Assembly: GCA_016865895.1 (NCBI GenBank)
Contig: VGNY01000004.1
Span: 1 to 47,218, forward strand
From: Chloroflexota bacterium
Lineage (GTDB): Bacteria > Chloroflexota > Dehalococcoidia > GIF9 > UBA5629
Direction of reading: 5' to 3'
Length of the DNA: 47,218 bases
The translations under genes were made by a program, and so were the position numbers. Each line of letters begins with the position of its first letter. The first letter of the stretch is position 1. Shown here piece after piece: positions 39,203-47,218 of the stretch. The notes beneath the pieces were generated by a model, which worked only from the letters and a program-made list of their open reading frames with translations, made no database searches and was not told the DNA's origin.

Positions 39203-39379
39203 ATGCAATTGCCGTTCATAGCAGTCCTAAGTCTGGCGGTGTCTGCTGTTTTGTTTCTGGTAGCATTTTTTTGGTATCCAAATATACGTGGTATTCACAG
39301 TGCGATGCAGAGGATGTTGAAGCTGTGGTCTGAGCGTACAAGAGCTAGGTCGATAACCGAAACCGGCTGCCGCGGTTGA
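39203..39379 (+). CDS. Small single-TM protein (58 aa)
   Basis: ATG preceded by AAAGGAGGTG; MQLPFIAVLSLAVSAVLFLVAFFWYPNIRG; ORF track start is 39131. Confidence 0.5.
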   Translation: MQLPFIAVLSLAVSAVLFLVAFFWYPNIRGIHSAMQRMLKLWSERTRARSITETGCRG

Positions 39380-39462
39380 TAGTAGCACGAAGCTGCGGTA
39401 GCAGCTACGGAATGATGGATACTGTGCTGAGTGGTTAAGGGAGACTAAAGTAGGAGAAAAAA

Positions 39463-39918
39463 ATGAATAAATTCGATGTACTAAGGAAATGCGACATGTT
39501 TCGAGCCTTGGATGATAAGCAGCTTCGTGAAGTTGAGAAAATGTGTGATTATGAAGAATTTGAGGCCGGGGCAATCATCTGCAAACAAGGCTTCAGAGAA
39601 GAAAAGCTTTATGTAATCGAATACGGCACAGTAGGAATTATTCTTGAGGTTGGGCCACTTGCCCAACGCCAAGTTCAAGCGGTGACCGACTTTGATGTTT
39701 TTGGTTGGTCATCTATGCTCGACCCATACGTTTGCACCGCTACAGTTAAAGCTTTAGAGAAGACGAGGGCATTGGCTTTTGATGGACAAGAATTATCTGG
39801 TTTGTGTGTAACCAGGCATGAGATAGGCTGCAGAGTTTCGAGAGGCATTGCACGTGTAGTGGCAATGAGGCTACGACAGGCGTATATCCAGTTGGTGGGG
39901 GTTACTTCACCAGTGTAA
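39463..39918 (+). CDS. Cyclic nucleotide-binding domain protein without an evident HTH
   Basis: [53 protein letters not shown]. Confidence 0.82.
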   Translation: MNKFDVLRKCDMFRALDDKQLREVEKMCDYEEFEAGAIICKQGFREEKLYVIEYGTVGIILEVGPLAQRQVQAVTDFDVFGWSSMLDPYVCTATVKALEKTRALAFDGQELSGLCVTRHEIGCRVSRGIARVVAMRLRQAYIQLVGVTSPV

Positions 39919-39964
39919 ATCAGGCAGGTCGATTGTATCAATAAGTCTTGAAAGGAGGTCAACA

Positions 39965-41932
39965 ATGGCAAATGTCGAGACAATTACCTCAATGATGGGA
40001 GAGAAAAGGGTTTTTAATCCTCCCAAAGAATTCAGCGAAAGAGCATATATACGAAATCTGGTTGAGTACAAAGAAATTTATCAGTGGTCAATTGATGACC
40101 CGGAGGGATTCTGGGGTGAGATGGCGGAACAGCTCGATTGGTATAAGAAGTGGGATAAGGTGCTTGTTGAAGACTTTAAGGAAGGCAAGCATGAGTGGTT
40201 TGTGGGTGGTAAACTCAATGTCAGCCATAATTGTCTGGATAGACATGTTAGGACTTGGAGGAAAAATAAGGCAGCATTGATTTGGGAAGGTGACATCGGC
40301 GACAGTAAGATACTCACTTATCAACAGCTGTACCGAGAGGTGTGCAAATTTGCCAATGTACTGAAAAAGCATGGTGTTAAGAAGGGGGATAGGGTATCTA
40401 TTTACTTGCCCATGATTGTCGAGTTGCCGATTGCCATGCTGGCTTGTGCCAGAATTGGTGCTATCCACAGTGTTATTTTTGGCGGTTTCAGTGCTGATGC
40501 ATTGAGAGATAGAATGTTGGATTGTGGGTCCACTGTGCTAATTTGTGTTGATGGCTACTATCGCGGGGGTAAGATTATAAGGAGTAAGGATAATGCCGAT
40601 GAAGCTCTTGAGGCCTGTCCTCTGGTAAAGGATGTGATAGTGGTCAAACGAGCTAGCATAGAAGTAGCCATGAGGAAAGGACGTGATTATTGGTGGGATA
40701 ACGAAATGGCGGCTGCCGGAGTTAACGCATATTGTGAACCCGAGGTGATGGACGCTGAGGACCCTTTGTTTATCTTGTATACCAGTGGCAGTACTGGAAA
40801 ACCTAAGGGAGTCCTCCATACTCAGGCTGGTTATCTACTTTATTGTTACCAGACTTTCAAGTGGATATTTGATGTGAAGGAAGAGGACACTTTTTGGTGC
40901 ACTGCCGATATCGGGTGGGTCACAGGTCATAGTTATATCGTCTATGGTCCTTTAGCCTTTGGAGCGACAAGCCTCATGTTTGAGGGAGTCCCGACATATC
41001 CCCATCCTGATCGTTTTTGGGAAATCGTGGAAAAATATCAGGTAAATGTTTTTTATACGGCTCCTACTGCCCTTCGAGCATTAATGAAAGAAGGAGAACA
41101 GTGGCCTAACAAGCATGATTTAAGCTCTTTGCATCTGTTGGGTACGGTTGGCGAGCCCATAAATCCTGAAGCTTGGATGTGGTATTACAATATGATAGGC
41201 AAAGGAAAGTGCCCCATTGTAGATACCTGGTGGCAAACTGAGACCGGTGCTGCCCTGATTAGCCCACTACCTGGAGCCATTCCTATCAAGCCAGGTTCAG
41301 CAACACTGCCGTTTCCTGGAATTGAATTGGCGATACTGAGAGAGGATGGTTCTAACGTCGGTGTTAATGAAGGTGGTTATCTGGTGATTAAGAGACCATG
41401 GCCGGGTTTGATGCGGCGAGTCTATGGTGACCCAGAGAGATTTAAGAATACTTACTTCGTTCGGTTCCCTGGTGTCTATACCACAGGAGATGGAGCCAGG
41501 ATAGACGAAGATGGCTACTATTGGTTAATGGGTCGTATAGACGATGTTATTAATGTGTCAGGTCACCGCATAGGCACTGCCGAGGTTGAAAGTGCGTTGG
41601 TGTCTCATGAGAAGGTGGCAGAGGCTGCAGTTGTTGGCATGCCCCACGAAATAAAGGGTCAAGGTATATATGCCTTTGTTACCTTGAAGGCTGGTGTGGA
41701 TAAGTCTGAAGGATTGAAGAAGGAACTGGTAGCTCATGTGCGTAAGGAAATTGGTCCGATAGCCACACCGGATAAGATTCAATTTGCTGACGTCTTGCCT
41801 AAGACCAGGAGCGGCAAAATCATGAGGAGGATATTGACCAAGATTGCTGCCGGTGATATAGAGCAACTGGGAGATATTACCACGCTGGCTGACCCATCAG
41901 TGGTTGATATTTTGGTGAAGGAGAGAATGTAG
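39965..41932 (+). CDS. acsA: Acetyl-CoA synthetase (AMP-forming)
   Basis: [40 protein letters not shown] aaaggaggt. Confidence 0.93.
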   Translation: MANVETITSMMGEKRVFNPPKEFSERAYIRNLVEYKEIYQWSIDDPEGFWGEMAEQLDWYKKWDKVLVEDFKEGKHEWFVGGKLNVSHNCLDRHVRTWRKNKAALIWEGDIGDSKILTYQQLYREVCKFANVLKKHGVKKGDRVSIYLPMIVELPIAMLACARIGAIHSVIFGGFSADALRDRMLDCGSTVLICVDGYYRGGKIIRSKDNADEALEACPLVKDVIVVKRASIEVAMRKGRDYWWDNEMAAAGVNAYCEPEVMDAEDPLFILYTSGSTGKPKGVLHTQAGYLLYCYQTFKWIFDVKEEDTFWCTADIGWVTGHSYIVYGPLAFGATSLMFEGVPTYPHPDRFWEIVEKYQVNVFYTAPTALRALMKEGEQWPNKHDLSSLHLLGTVGEPINPEAWMWYYNMIGKGKCPIVDTWWQTETGAALISPLPGAIPIKPGSATLPFPGIELAILREDGSNVGVNEGGYLVIKRPWPGLMRRVYGDPERFKNTYFVRFPGVYTTGDGARIDEDGYYWLMGRIDDVINVSGHRIGTAEVESALVSHEKVAEAAVVGMPHEIKGQGIYAFVTLKAGVDKSEGLKKELVAHVRKEIGPIATPDKIQFADVLPKTRSGKIMRRILTKIAAGDIEQLGDITTLADPSVVDILVKERM

Positions 41933-42135
41933 GCCGTTTTCTTCAGCAGTAAGACTCGGTTTTCGAAGTTACTTCTGTTCCGTGCCACCAACCCGATTTG
42001 CTGCTGATTGTGCTGCACTTTGGCCAAAAGGGCTACTACTGATGGCTTGAGCGAGTTTACTGTAAGCATTTCAGATGCAATTTTTCTTTATTCAGTGCTG
42101 TGTTATTAATCGGGCGATTAGTACCTTTGAGTTAT

Positions 42136-42201
42136 GGCTAAAGTTATAGCCAAAATTAGAGCCAAAGACCGATGAGAGTTGTCTTGGCCACTGCTAAATT
42201 T
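42136..42201 (+). promoter_or_regulatory. Duplicated leader element, copy B (upstream of the small protein/FNT unit)
   Basis: ggctaaagttatagccaaaattagagccaaagaccgatga...ctt...tgctaaattt; same spacing as copy A. Confidence 0.6.
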
Positions 42202-42231
42202 GAAGTAAAGAGAAAAGAAGGAGGTGACAAA

Positions 42232-42558
42232 ATGACTAAGGAAATGCGTCCGAAGACCGAGGAAACCGCCGAAGCGCTGGAGAAGCTTGCCAGCGCACCC
42301 ACAGTTGTCCCGAAGGAAGGTCTGGCTGGAAGATGGGCAGTGCTATCCGTGTTGGCCAGAGCGGCTGACGAGCCTGAGTTCATGGCTCGTTTGGCAGAGA
42401 ACTCTCACGAAGCTCTCAAGGAATATTATACCTTAACTCAGGAGGAGAAAGCGGCCCTAGCTAGCGGTGACATCCAGAAGATAGAGAGTTGGGTAGGTAA
42501 ACTGGACAAGCGTCTATCAACCTGGCTCTGGTACCGACTATCTCAGGAGAAGTGGTAA
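42232..42558 (+). CDS. Small protein whose C-terminal domain matches the tail of the downstream FNT channel
   Basis: SD aaggaggtgac before ATG 42232; AVLSVLARAADEPEFMARLAENSHEALKEYYTLTQEEKAALASGD...RLSQEKW; ORF track start is 42172. Confidence 0.75.
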   Translation: MTKEMRPKTEETAEALEKLASAPTVVPKEGLAGRWAVLSVLARAADEPEFMARLAENSHEALKEYYTLTQEEKAALASGDIQKIESWVGKLDKRLSTWLWYRLSQEKW

Positions 42559-42574
42559 AGGGAGGAGCGGAGTC

Positions 42575-43825
42575 ATGGCAAACTTAAAGTCATCGGGCAA
42601 GGAAATACAGAGGCTGGAGAGTCAGAGGCTTCCGGCAGTTGAAGTGTCACGTCTCCAGACAGCATTGGAAGAGCTGAAAAACTGTGCTGCTACTGATTGT
42701 AGGCCGCCAGCAGAGATGGCAGTAAAAATGGAAGCTGTGGGTGTGGCCAAGGCGAATGGGAATATCTGGACTATCTCGCTTCTGGGCATACTAGCGGGTT
42801 TTTTCATTGGTTTGGGAGCCATGTTTTGTACTTTGGTTACCACTGACATCCAGGTTGGTTTCGGCCTGACCAAGCTGCTGGGTGGAGTCGTGTTCTGTCT
42901 AGGGCTTATTCTCGTGGTGCTAGCTGGAGCCGAGCTATTTACTGGCAATGCTCTCATGGTGGCCAGCCGAGCCAGCGGCAAGATAAAACTTTCTCAGCTG
43001 TTTCAAAACTGGGGCATAGTTTACTTCACCAATCTTGTCGGGTCATTGCTTCTAGTGGCAGTGGTCTTTTACAGTCAGTTCTGGGCACTAGATGGTTATA
43101 AGGTAGGTGTGAATGCCTTATCAATTGCCAATGCCAAGGTAAACCTGGCTTTTTGGCCGGCCTTCGCCCGTGGTATTCTGTGCAATACACTGGTCTGTTT
43201 AGCTGTCTGGCTCTGTTTTGGTGCTCGTTCCACCATTGATAAAGTATTTGCCATACTTTTCCCCATAACAGCGTTCGTGGCTTGTGGTTTTGAACACAGC
43301 ATAGCTAATATGTACTTTATTCCAATGGGTATAGTTATGGCAGGACAGGCCAAAGTCCTTGAAGTAGCTGGTGTAACTGCAAGCCAGGTAGCTAATCTCA
43401 ATGTAGCTGGCTTTATCGGCAATCTAGTCCCAGTTACTCTGGGCAATATTGTTGGTGGCACGTTTGTAGGCAGCATTTATTGGCTGGCATATCTTCGGAA
43501 GGAGCGTGCTGCTGAAGCAGCGACCGCCAGGCCGTGGCTTACGGGCATGTTCTCTAGGCCGGGCTTGCAACCTCAACAAGTGAACTATTTGGATGCTGAG
43601 ACCAAGGCTCTGATATCGGTGTTGGCTAAGGCCAGGGATGACAGTGCTTTCTTAGCCAAACTGGCTGATAATCCTGATAAGGCTCTTAAAGCTTATAAGT
43701 TAACTCCCGAGGCGAAGGCGGCTCTTGAGAGTGGAGATGTCCGCTGGCTGGAATCCAGGGTCGGTGTGTTAGATGAACCATTGCGTACTTGGCTTACCTC
43801 CCGGCTAGCCCAAGAAAAATGGTAA
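42575..43825 (+). CDS. Formate/nitrite transporter (FNT) family channel with an extra C-terminal domain
   Basis: GILAGFFIGLGAMFCTLV; VVLAGAELFTGNALM; ACGFEHSIANMYFIPMGI; GNIVGGTFVGSIYWLAY; tail ALISVLAKARDDSAFLAKLADNPDKALKAYKLTPEAKAALESGD...RLAQEKW. Confidence 0.9.
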   Translation: MANLKSSGKEIQRLESQRLPAVEVSRLQTALEELKNCAATDCRPPAEMAVKMEAVGVAKANGNIWTISLLGILAGFFIGLGAMFCTLVTTDIQVGFGLTKLLGGVVFCLGLILVVLAGAELFTGNALMVASRASGKIKLSQLFQNWGIVYFTNLVGSLLLVAVVFYSQFWALDGYKVGVNALSIANAKVNLAFWPAFARGILCNTLVCLAVWLCFGARSTIDKVFAILFPITAFVACGFEHSIANMYFIPMGIVMAGQAKVLEVAGVTASQVANLNVAGFIGNLVPVTLGNIVGGTFVGSIYWLAYLRKERAAEAATARPWLTGMFSRPGLQPQQVNYLDAETKALISVLAKARDDSAFLAKLADNPDKALKAYKLTPEAKAALESGDVRWLESRVGVLDEPLRTWLTSRLAQEKW

Positions 43826-43840
43826 CTACCCTCCCATTGG

Positions 43841-43877
43841 AAAGGTGGTGATGGCTGAGAAGCTCACCACCTTTTTC
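43841..43877 (+). terminator. Rho-independent terminator after the FNT gene
   Basis: aaaggtggtga-N12-tcaccacctttttc. Confidence 0.8.
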
Positions 43878-43893
43878 TACAGAGACCAGCAAG

Positions 43894-44376
43894 CTATTTA
43901 TTGGGGTCTTTCTTGGTTATCTCCTGGATAATCATTTCAACGCAAGTGGGGATTGCCTGCTTAACATTAGGTGTACATTCTTCGCTGAAGGTGCTTATAT
44001 CTGATGCCTCGATGGCAAAAATGGTGATTTGCGGTGGTAGGGCAAGACCTAGCCTTTTGCCAAGCTCGATGGTGGTAGTAAAGCTAACATTGTGAGGTGC
44101 GGCTGTACGGTGGGTAGAATCAAACGCTTCAGGGTCAAGGCGGTAGATTTGTCCTGCCTTGCCATCTGCTGTCTGAATGGCGTCAATGATGACTGCTCTG
44201 TCATAGCCAACCAGCAGGTCTAAAAGGCTGAGACCGGCTACGCCGGTCTCCATAACGGTTATCTCTGGTTGGTCAAGCCTCTTTTTGAGTTCAGCAGCAA
44301 CATAAAGCCCCACCCCATCATCGCTGAGAAGCGAATTACCCATTCCCAGAATCAGTGTCTTCGTATTTCCATCCAC
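43894..44376 (-). CDS. Hydrogenase maturation protease
   Basis: TLILGMGNSLLSDDGVGLYVAAEL; DLLVGYDRAVIIDAIQT; next to hydrogenase genes. Confidence 0.9.
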   Translation of the reverse strand: MDGNTKTLILGMGNSLLSDDGVGLYVAAELKKRLDQPEITVMETGVAGLSLLDLLVGYDRAVIIDAIQTADGKAGQIYRLDPEAFDSTHRTAAPHNVSFTTTIELGKRLGLALPPQITIFAIEASDISTFSEECTPNVKQAIPTCVEMIIQEITKKDPNK

Positions 44377-44414
44377 TTATGATATTGCAACTATTACTGA
44401 CTGAGAAGCGCCGT

Positions 44415-45875
44415 TTAGCGGCTTAGCCTTTCTATCACTTCCCCCTTGCTATTGTAGATGATTACCTCCATTGGTGCCTGTCCTGGTAGGGTGTGGGTAG
44501 CGCAGGCAAGACAAAGGTCATAGGGACGCCAGGCCATTTCGATGCGGTTAAGCAGCCCTTCGGTTATCTCCTTGCCCGGTTTGATGAGTGCCATAGCCGC
44601 TTTCTTAACGGACATATTGACGGCGGCTGCATTATTGACGGTAGCCACAATCAGGTTGGCTTTCTTGATGACTCCTTTTTCGTCGGTAATGTAGTGATGG
44701 GTTAGCGTACCTCGAGGAGCCTCCACAATGCCGACACCTTCGTCAGGAGTAGCTGTGGGAATAGTACGTATATTGGGGCTGGTAATCTCGGGGTCTTTGC
44801 TGAGTTCCAGTAATCTTTCGGCAGCGTAGAGAAGCTCAACTAGGCGTGCCCAGTGAGTGGCTAATGTCTGATGCACGGGTTTGCCGCCCAGTGTGGAATA
44901 AAATCTCTCGTATTCTGTCTGGGCCAGCGGTGTTGCCATGCCATCGGCAGCATTGAGTCGGGAAAGAGGAGTTGCTCGGAAAACACCGCTATCCTTGCCA
45001 TCAACAAATCCCTTCCAGCCGATTTTCTTCAGGAAGGGGAATTTCATGTAACTCCAGGGCTCCACATGTTCAGCGACATGGTCGAGGTATTCCCGAGGGG
45101 CGTATTTGGCAAATTCCTTGCCATCGGGGTTAACCACTCTAACTTTGCCATCGTAGAAGTTGACCTTGTTCTTTTCGTCAACCAGTCCCATGTAGTAGGT
45201 GCGGTGAGTATAAGCATCGCTGAGAACCATATCCAGGTACTCTTTGTTCTTGAGGACGATATCATCAAAGACTTTCAGAGAAAGTTTGGCAAATTCCACA
45301 GAGTCCTTGGCTATCTGTTCAACTTCTTTCCTTTCGTCTTCGTTAAGGCCTTTGCTGATGCCGCCGGGAAGCCCAAATACTGGATGCACAGCCCTGCCGC
45401 CGAGCATGTGGATAATGCGGTGATTTTTCATCCGGGTGTTAATCACGGCTCCGCCTAGTTCCAAGCCGACCTTGGCGATGACACCCAGGATGTTGCGTTC
45501 GGCTACAGGAGCTTCAGGGCCCATGACGAAGTCAGGGCCAGCGAGGATATAGAAATGGGTGGTGTGGTCGGTGACGTAGAAGGCGCTGTAGAAAAGTTCG
45601 CGCAGCTTTTTGGCTGGGCTTGGCGGGTTAACATGGAACAGGTCGTCCAAGGCCTTGGTTGATGCCATATGGTGAGCTTCGGGGCAGACACCACAGATGC
45701 GCTGAGTGATTTGGGGCATGTCCTCGGCCAGTCGTCCTTCAGAGAATTTCTCAAAGCCCCTTAGCTCTGGGACTTGAAAGTAAGTATTTTCTACTTCACC
45801 AGCATCGTTGAGGAAAATTTCAATTTTGCCGTGACCTTCAAGTCTGGTGATAGGGTCTATGGTGATTTTTTTCAT
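44415..45875 (-). CDS. mvhA: [NiFe] hydrogenase large subunit, group 3 (Mvh/F420-non-reducing type)
   Basis: TRLEGHGKIEIFLNDAGEV; RICGVCPEAHHMAS; C-terminal DLCLACATHTLPGQAPMEV. Confidence 0.88.
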   Translation of the reverse strand: MKKITIDPITRLEGHGKIEIFLNDAGEVENTYFQVPELRGFEKFSEGRLAEDMPQITQRICGVCPEAHHMASTKALDDLFHVNPPSPAKKLRELFYSAFYVTDHTTHFYILAGPDFVMGPEAPVAERNILGVIAKVGLELGGAVINTRMKNHRIIHMLGGRAVHPVFGLPGGISKGLNEDERKEVEQIAKDSVEFAKLSLKVFDDIVLKNKEYLDMVLSDAYTHRTYYMGLVDEKNKVNFYDGKVRVVNPDGKEFAKYAPREYLDHVAEHVEPWSYMKFPFLKKIGWKGFVDGKDSGVFRATPLSRLNAADGMATPLAQTEYERFYSTLGGKPVHQTLATHWARLVELLYAAERLLELSKDPEITSPNIRTIPTATPDEGVGIVEAPRGTLTHHYITDEKGVIKKANLIVATVNNAAAVNMSVKKAAMALIKPGKEITEGLLNRIEMAWRPYDLCLACATHTLPGQAPMEVIIYNSKGEVIERLSR

Positions 45876-46831
45876 TTTATTCTTGCCCTCCTTAGTAGCG
45901 AATCAGGTAAGCTGTAGCGGTAGAAGGTGCCTACAGGGTCGTGGATGCTGGCGATGATTTTATCTATTTCGGCTGGGTCATTGGAGTCAATCACTGAGGA
46001 TATGGCGCTTAAGAAATGAGCTCCTTGGTCGATTACTCCGTCCACCGGTCCGTAGCAGCCAGTGCAAGGCATGTTAGCCTGTGGGCAGGGGGCCTCACAG
46101 CCACCACGGGTGGCGATGCCGGCGCATAGTAAGCCTTGCTCCAGCAGACATATTTCTGGTTCAGGTATGATTTCAAAGGTTCGGTAGAATTTCTTAACCT
46201 TTTTCACATCTCTTTTCCGAGGGCAATCATCGCATACCGCTTTGGCATTATGTGTAATCACTGTCCCTTTTGGCGGCAGTTTACCCTCAATTAAGGCTTC
46301 CAAAGCCAGCCATGTCGTTCTGGCTTCTGGGGGACAACCGGGGATGGTATAGTCCACATCCACTGTCTGGCCGAGTGTCTTGACCGTATCATAGAACTCA
46401 GGGATGTTAAGTTCACCTTCAGGCACCTTGTATTTTGTCTGTGGTAAGACCTTTTCTTTGTTATCGGTTGATGGTGTTTCCAGGTAGGCTCGTTCAAAAA
46501 TGAGTTCCCGGTTGAACATATTGCCCAGGCCAGGGATGCCACCTCCATAGGCACAGGCGCCGTAGGCAATCATCACCTTTGACTTTTCGCGGAGCATTTT
46601 AGCTAGGTGTTCCTGTTCTGAAGTTCGAACGGCTCCATTAAACAGACAGACATCTATGCTTTTCTGGGGCATAGCTTCGACGTCTTTGTACTTGGCGTCA
46701 ATGGCTACCGGCCAGAACACGATGTCAGCGACCTCAGCTAGTTTCAGGATTTTGTCGCCAATCTGGAGCTGAGCAATTTCACATCCGCCGCAACTAGAAG
46801 CCCAGTAGAGAGCTATTTTAAGCTTTGCCAT
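45872..46831 (-). CDS. mvhG: [NiFe] hydrogenase small subunit (MvhG-like)
   Basis: [54 protein letters not shown]; Cys-rich C-terminus. Confidence 0.87.
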   Translation of the reverse strand: MAKLKIALYWASSCGGCEIAQLQIGDKILKLAEVADIVFWPVAIDAKYKDVEAMPQKSIDVCLFNGAVRTSEQEHLAKMLREKSKVMIAYGACAYGGGIPGLGNMFNRELIFERAYLETPSTDNKEKVLPQTKYKVPEGELNIPEFYDTVKTLGQTVDVDYTIPGCPPEARTTWLALEALIEGKLPPKGTVITHNAKAVCDDCPRKRDVKKVKKFYRTFEIIPEPEICLLEQGLLCAGIATRGGCEAPCPQANMPCTGCYGPVDGVIDQGAHFLSAISSVIDSNDPAEIDKIIASIHDPVGTFYRYSLPDSLLRRARIK

Positions 46832-47218
46832 GTTTTGCCTCCTTGGAGTTGTTCTTAAAGGGTCCTAGTGCCCTAACTTTGGCGGTCATATCGTCAACTA
46901 TTGAGACGAAGCGGTCACCTTCGGATGCTGATACCCAATCAAGTCGTACTCGCTCATTATCAATTCCGAGCTGGCTCAATGTTTTCTTGAGCAATGGCAT
47001 GCGCCGCATTGTCTTATAGTTTCCTTCGGAGTAGTGGCAATCGCCAGGATGACAACCTAAGACCAAAACGCCATCAGCTCCTAGTTGAAAAGCTTTGACG
47101 ATGAAGGTTGGTTCTACCCGGCCACTGCACATCACTCTGATGATACGGACGTTAGGTGAGCATTTCATTCTGGCAGTGCCAGCCAAATCGGCGCCCCGAT
47201 AAGAGCACCAGTTACAAC
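46818..47218 (-). CDS. mvhD: MvhD-like hydrogenase iron-sulfur subunit, truncated by the window edge
   Basis: The frame continues to the edge as [62 protein letters not shown]. Confidence 0.85.
   Translation of the reverse strand, partial: CNWCSYRGADLAGTARMKCSPNVRIIRVMCSGRVEPTFIVKAFQLGADGVLVLGCHPGDCHYSEGNYKTMRRMPLLKKTLSQLGIDNERVRLDWVSASEGDRFVSIVDDMTAKVRALGPFKNNSKEAKHGKA

Noticed and set aside
44871-45458. 195-aa plus-strand ORF opposite the hydrogenase large subunit
   Set aside because: Fully antisense to a strongly supported mvhA gene; no recognisable domain.
1-47218. tRNA or rRNA genes
   Set aside because: I saw no convincing tRNA or rRNA signature by eye; a tRNAscan/Infernal run would be needed to exclude them.

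Overview
The window looks like a chromosomal segment from an anaerobic bacterium. Gene content suggests Chloroflexota/Dehalococcoidia, but that is inference only. From left to right it contains: (1) a lipoprotein with three Ig-like repeats; (2) a minus-strand purine block (purS, purC, purB, purE, purD) with a small half-ferritin-like gene upstream; (3) holA and an MscS channel; (4) a ~15-17 kb plus-strand glycogen/trehalose cluster with a GH38 mannosidase, glgC, glgA, a ROK kinase, a TreT-like glycosyltransferase, five GH57-type proteins, a PRC-barrel protein and an MscS channel with a duplicated DUF5752-like C-terminus; (5) a minus-strand siroheme-dependent haem pathway (ahbC, ahbD, fused ahbA/ahbB-like, precorrin-2 dehydrogenase, hemA, hemC); (6) a decayed PAS-GAF-HD sensor pseudogene; (7) nadC and a NarL/NarX-type two-component pair; (8) a cNMP-binding protein with acetyl-CoA synthetase, then a small protein with an FNT channel that share a C-terminal domain; (9) an Mvh-like [NiFe] hydrogenase locus cut by the window edge. 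The most interesting points are the channel/trehalose/GH57 operon, a ~66-nt leader element shared by the acs and FNT transcription units, the tail domain shared by the FNT channel and its neighbour, and a dispersed palindromic repeat family, one copy of which is translated in frame inside the siroheme decarboxylase fusion. All calls come from reading the sequence and ORF track; no searches were run.
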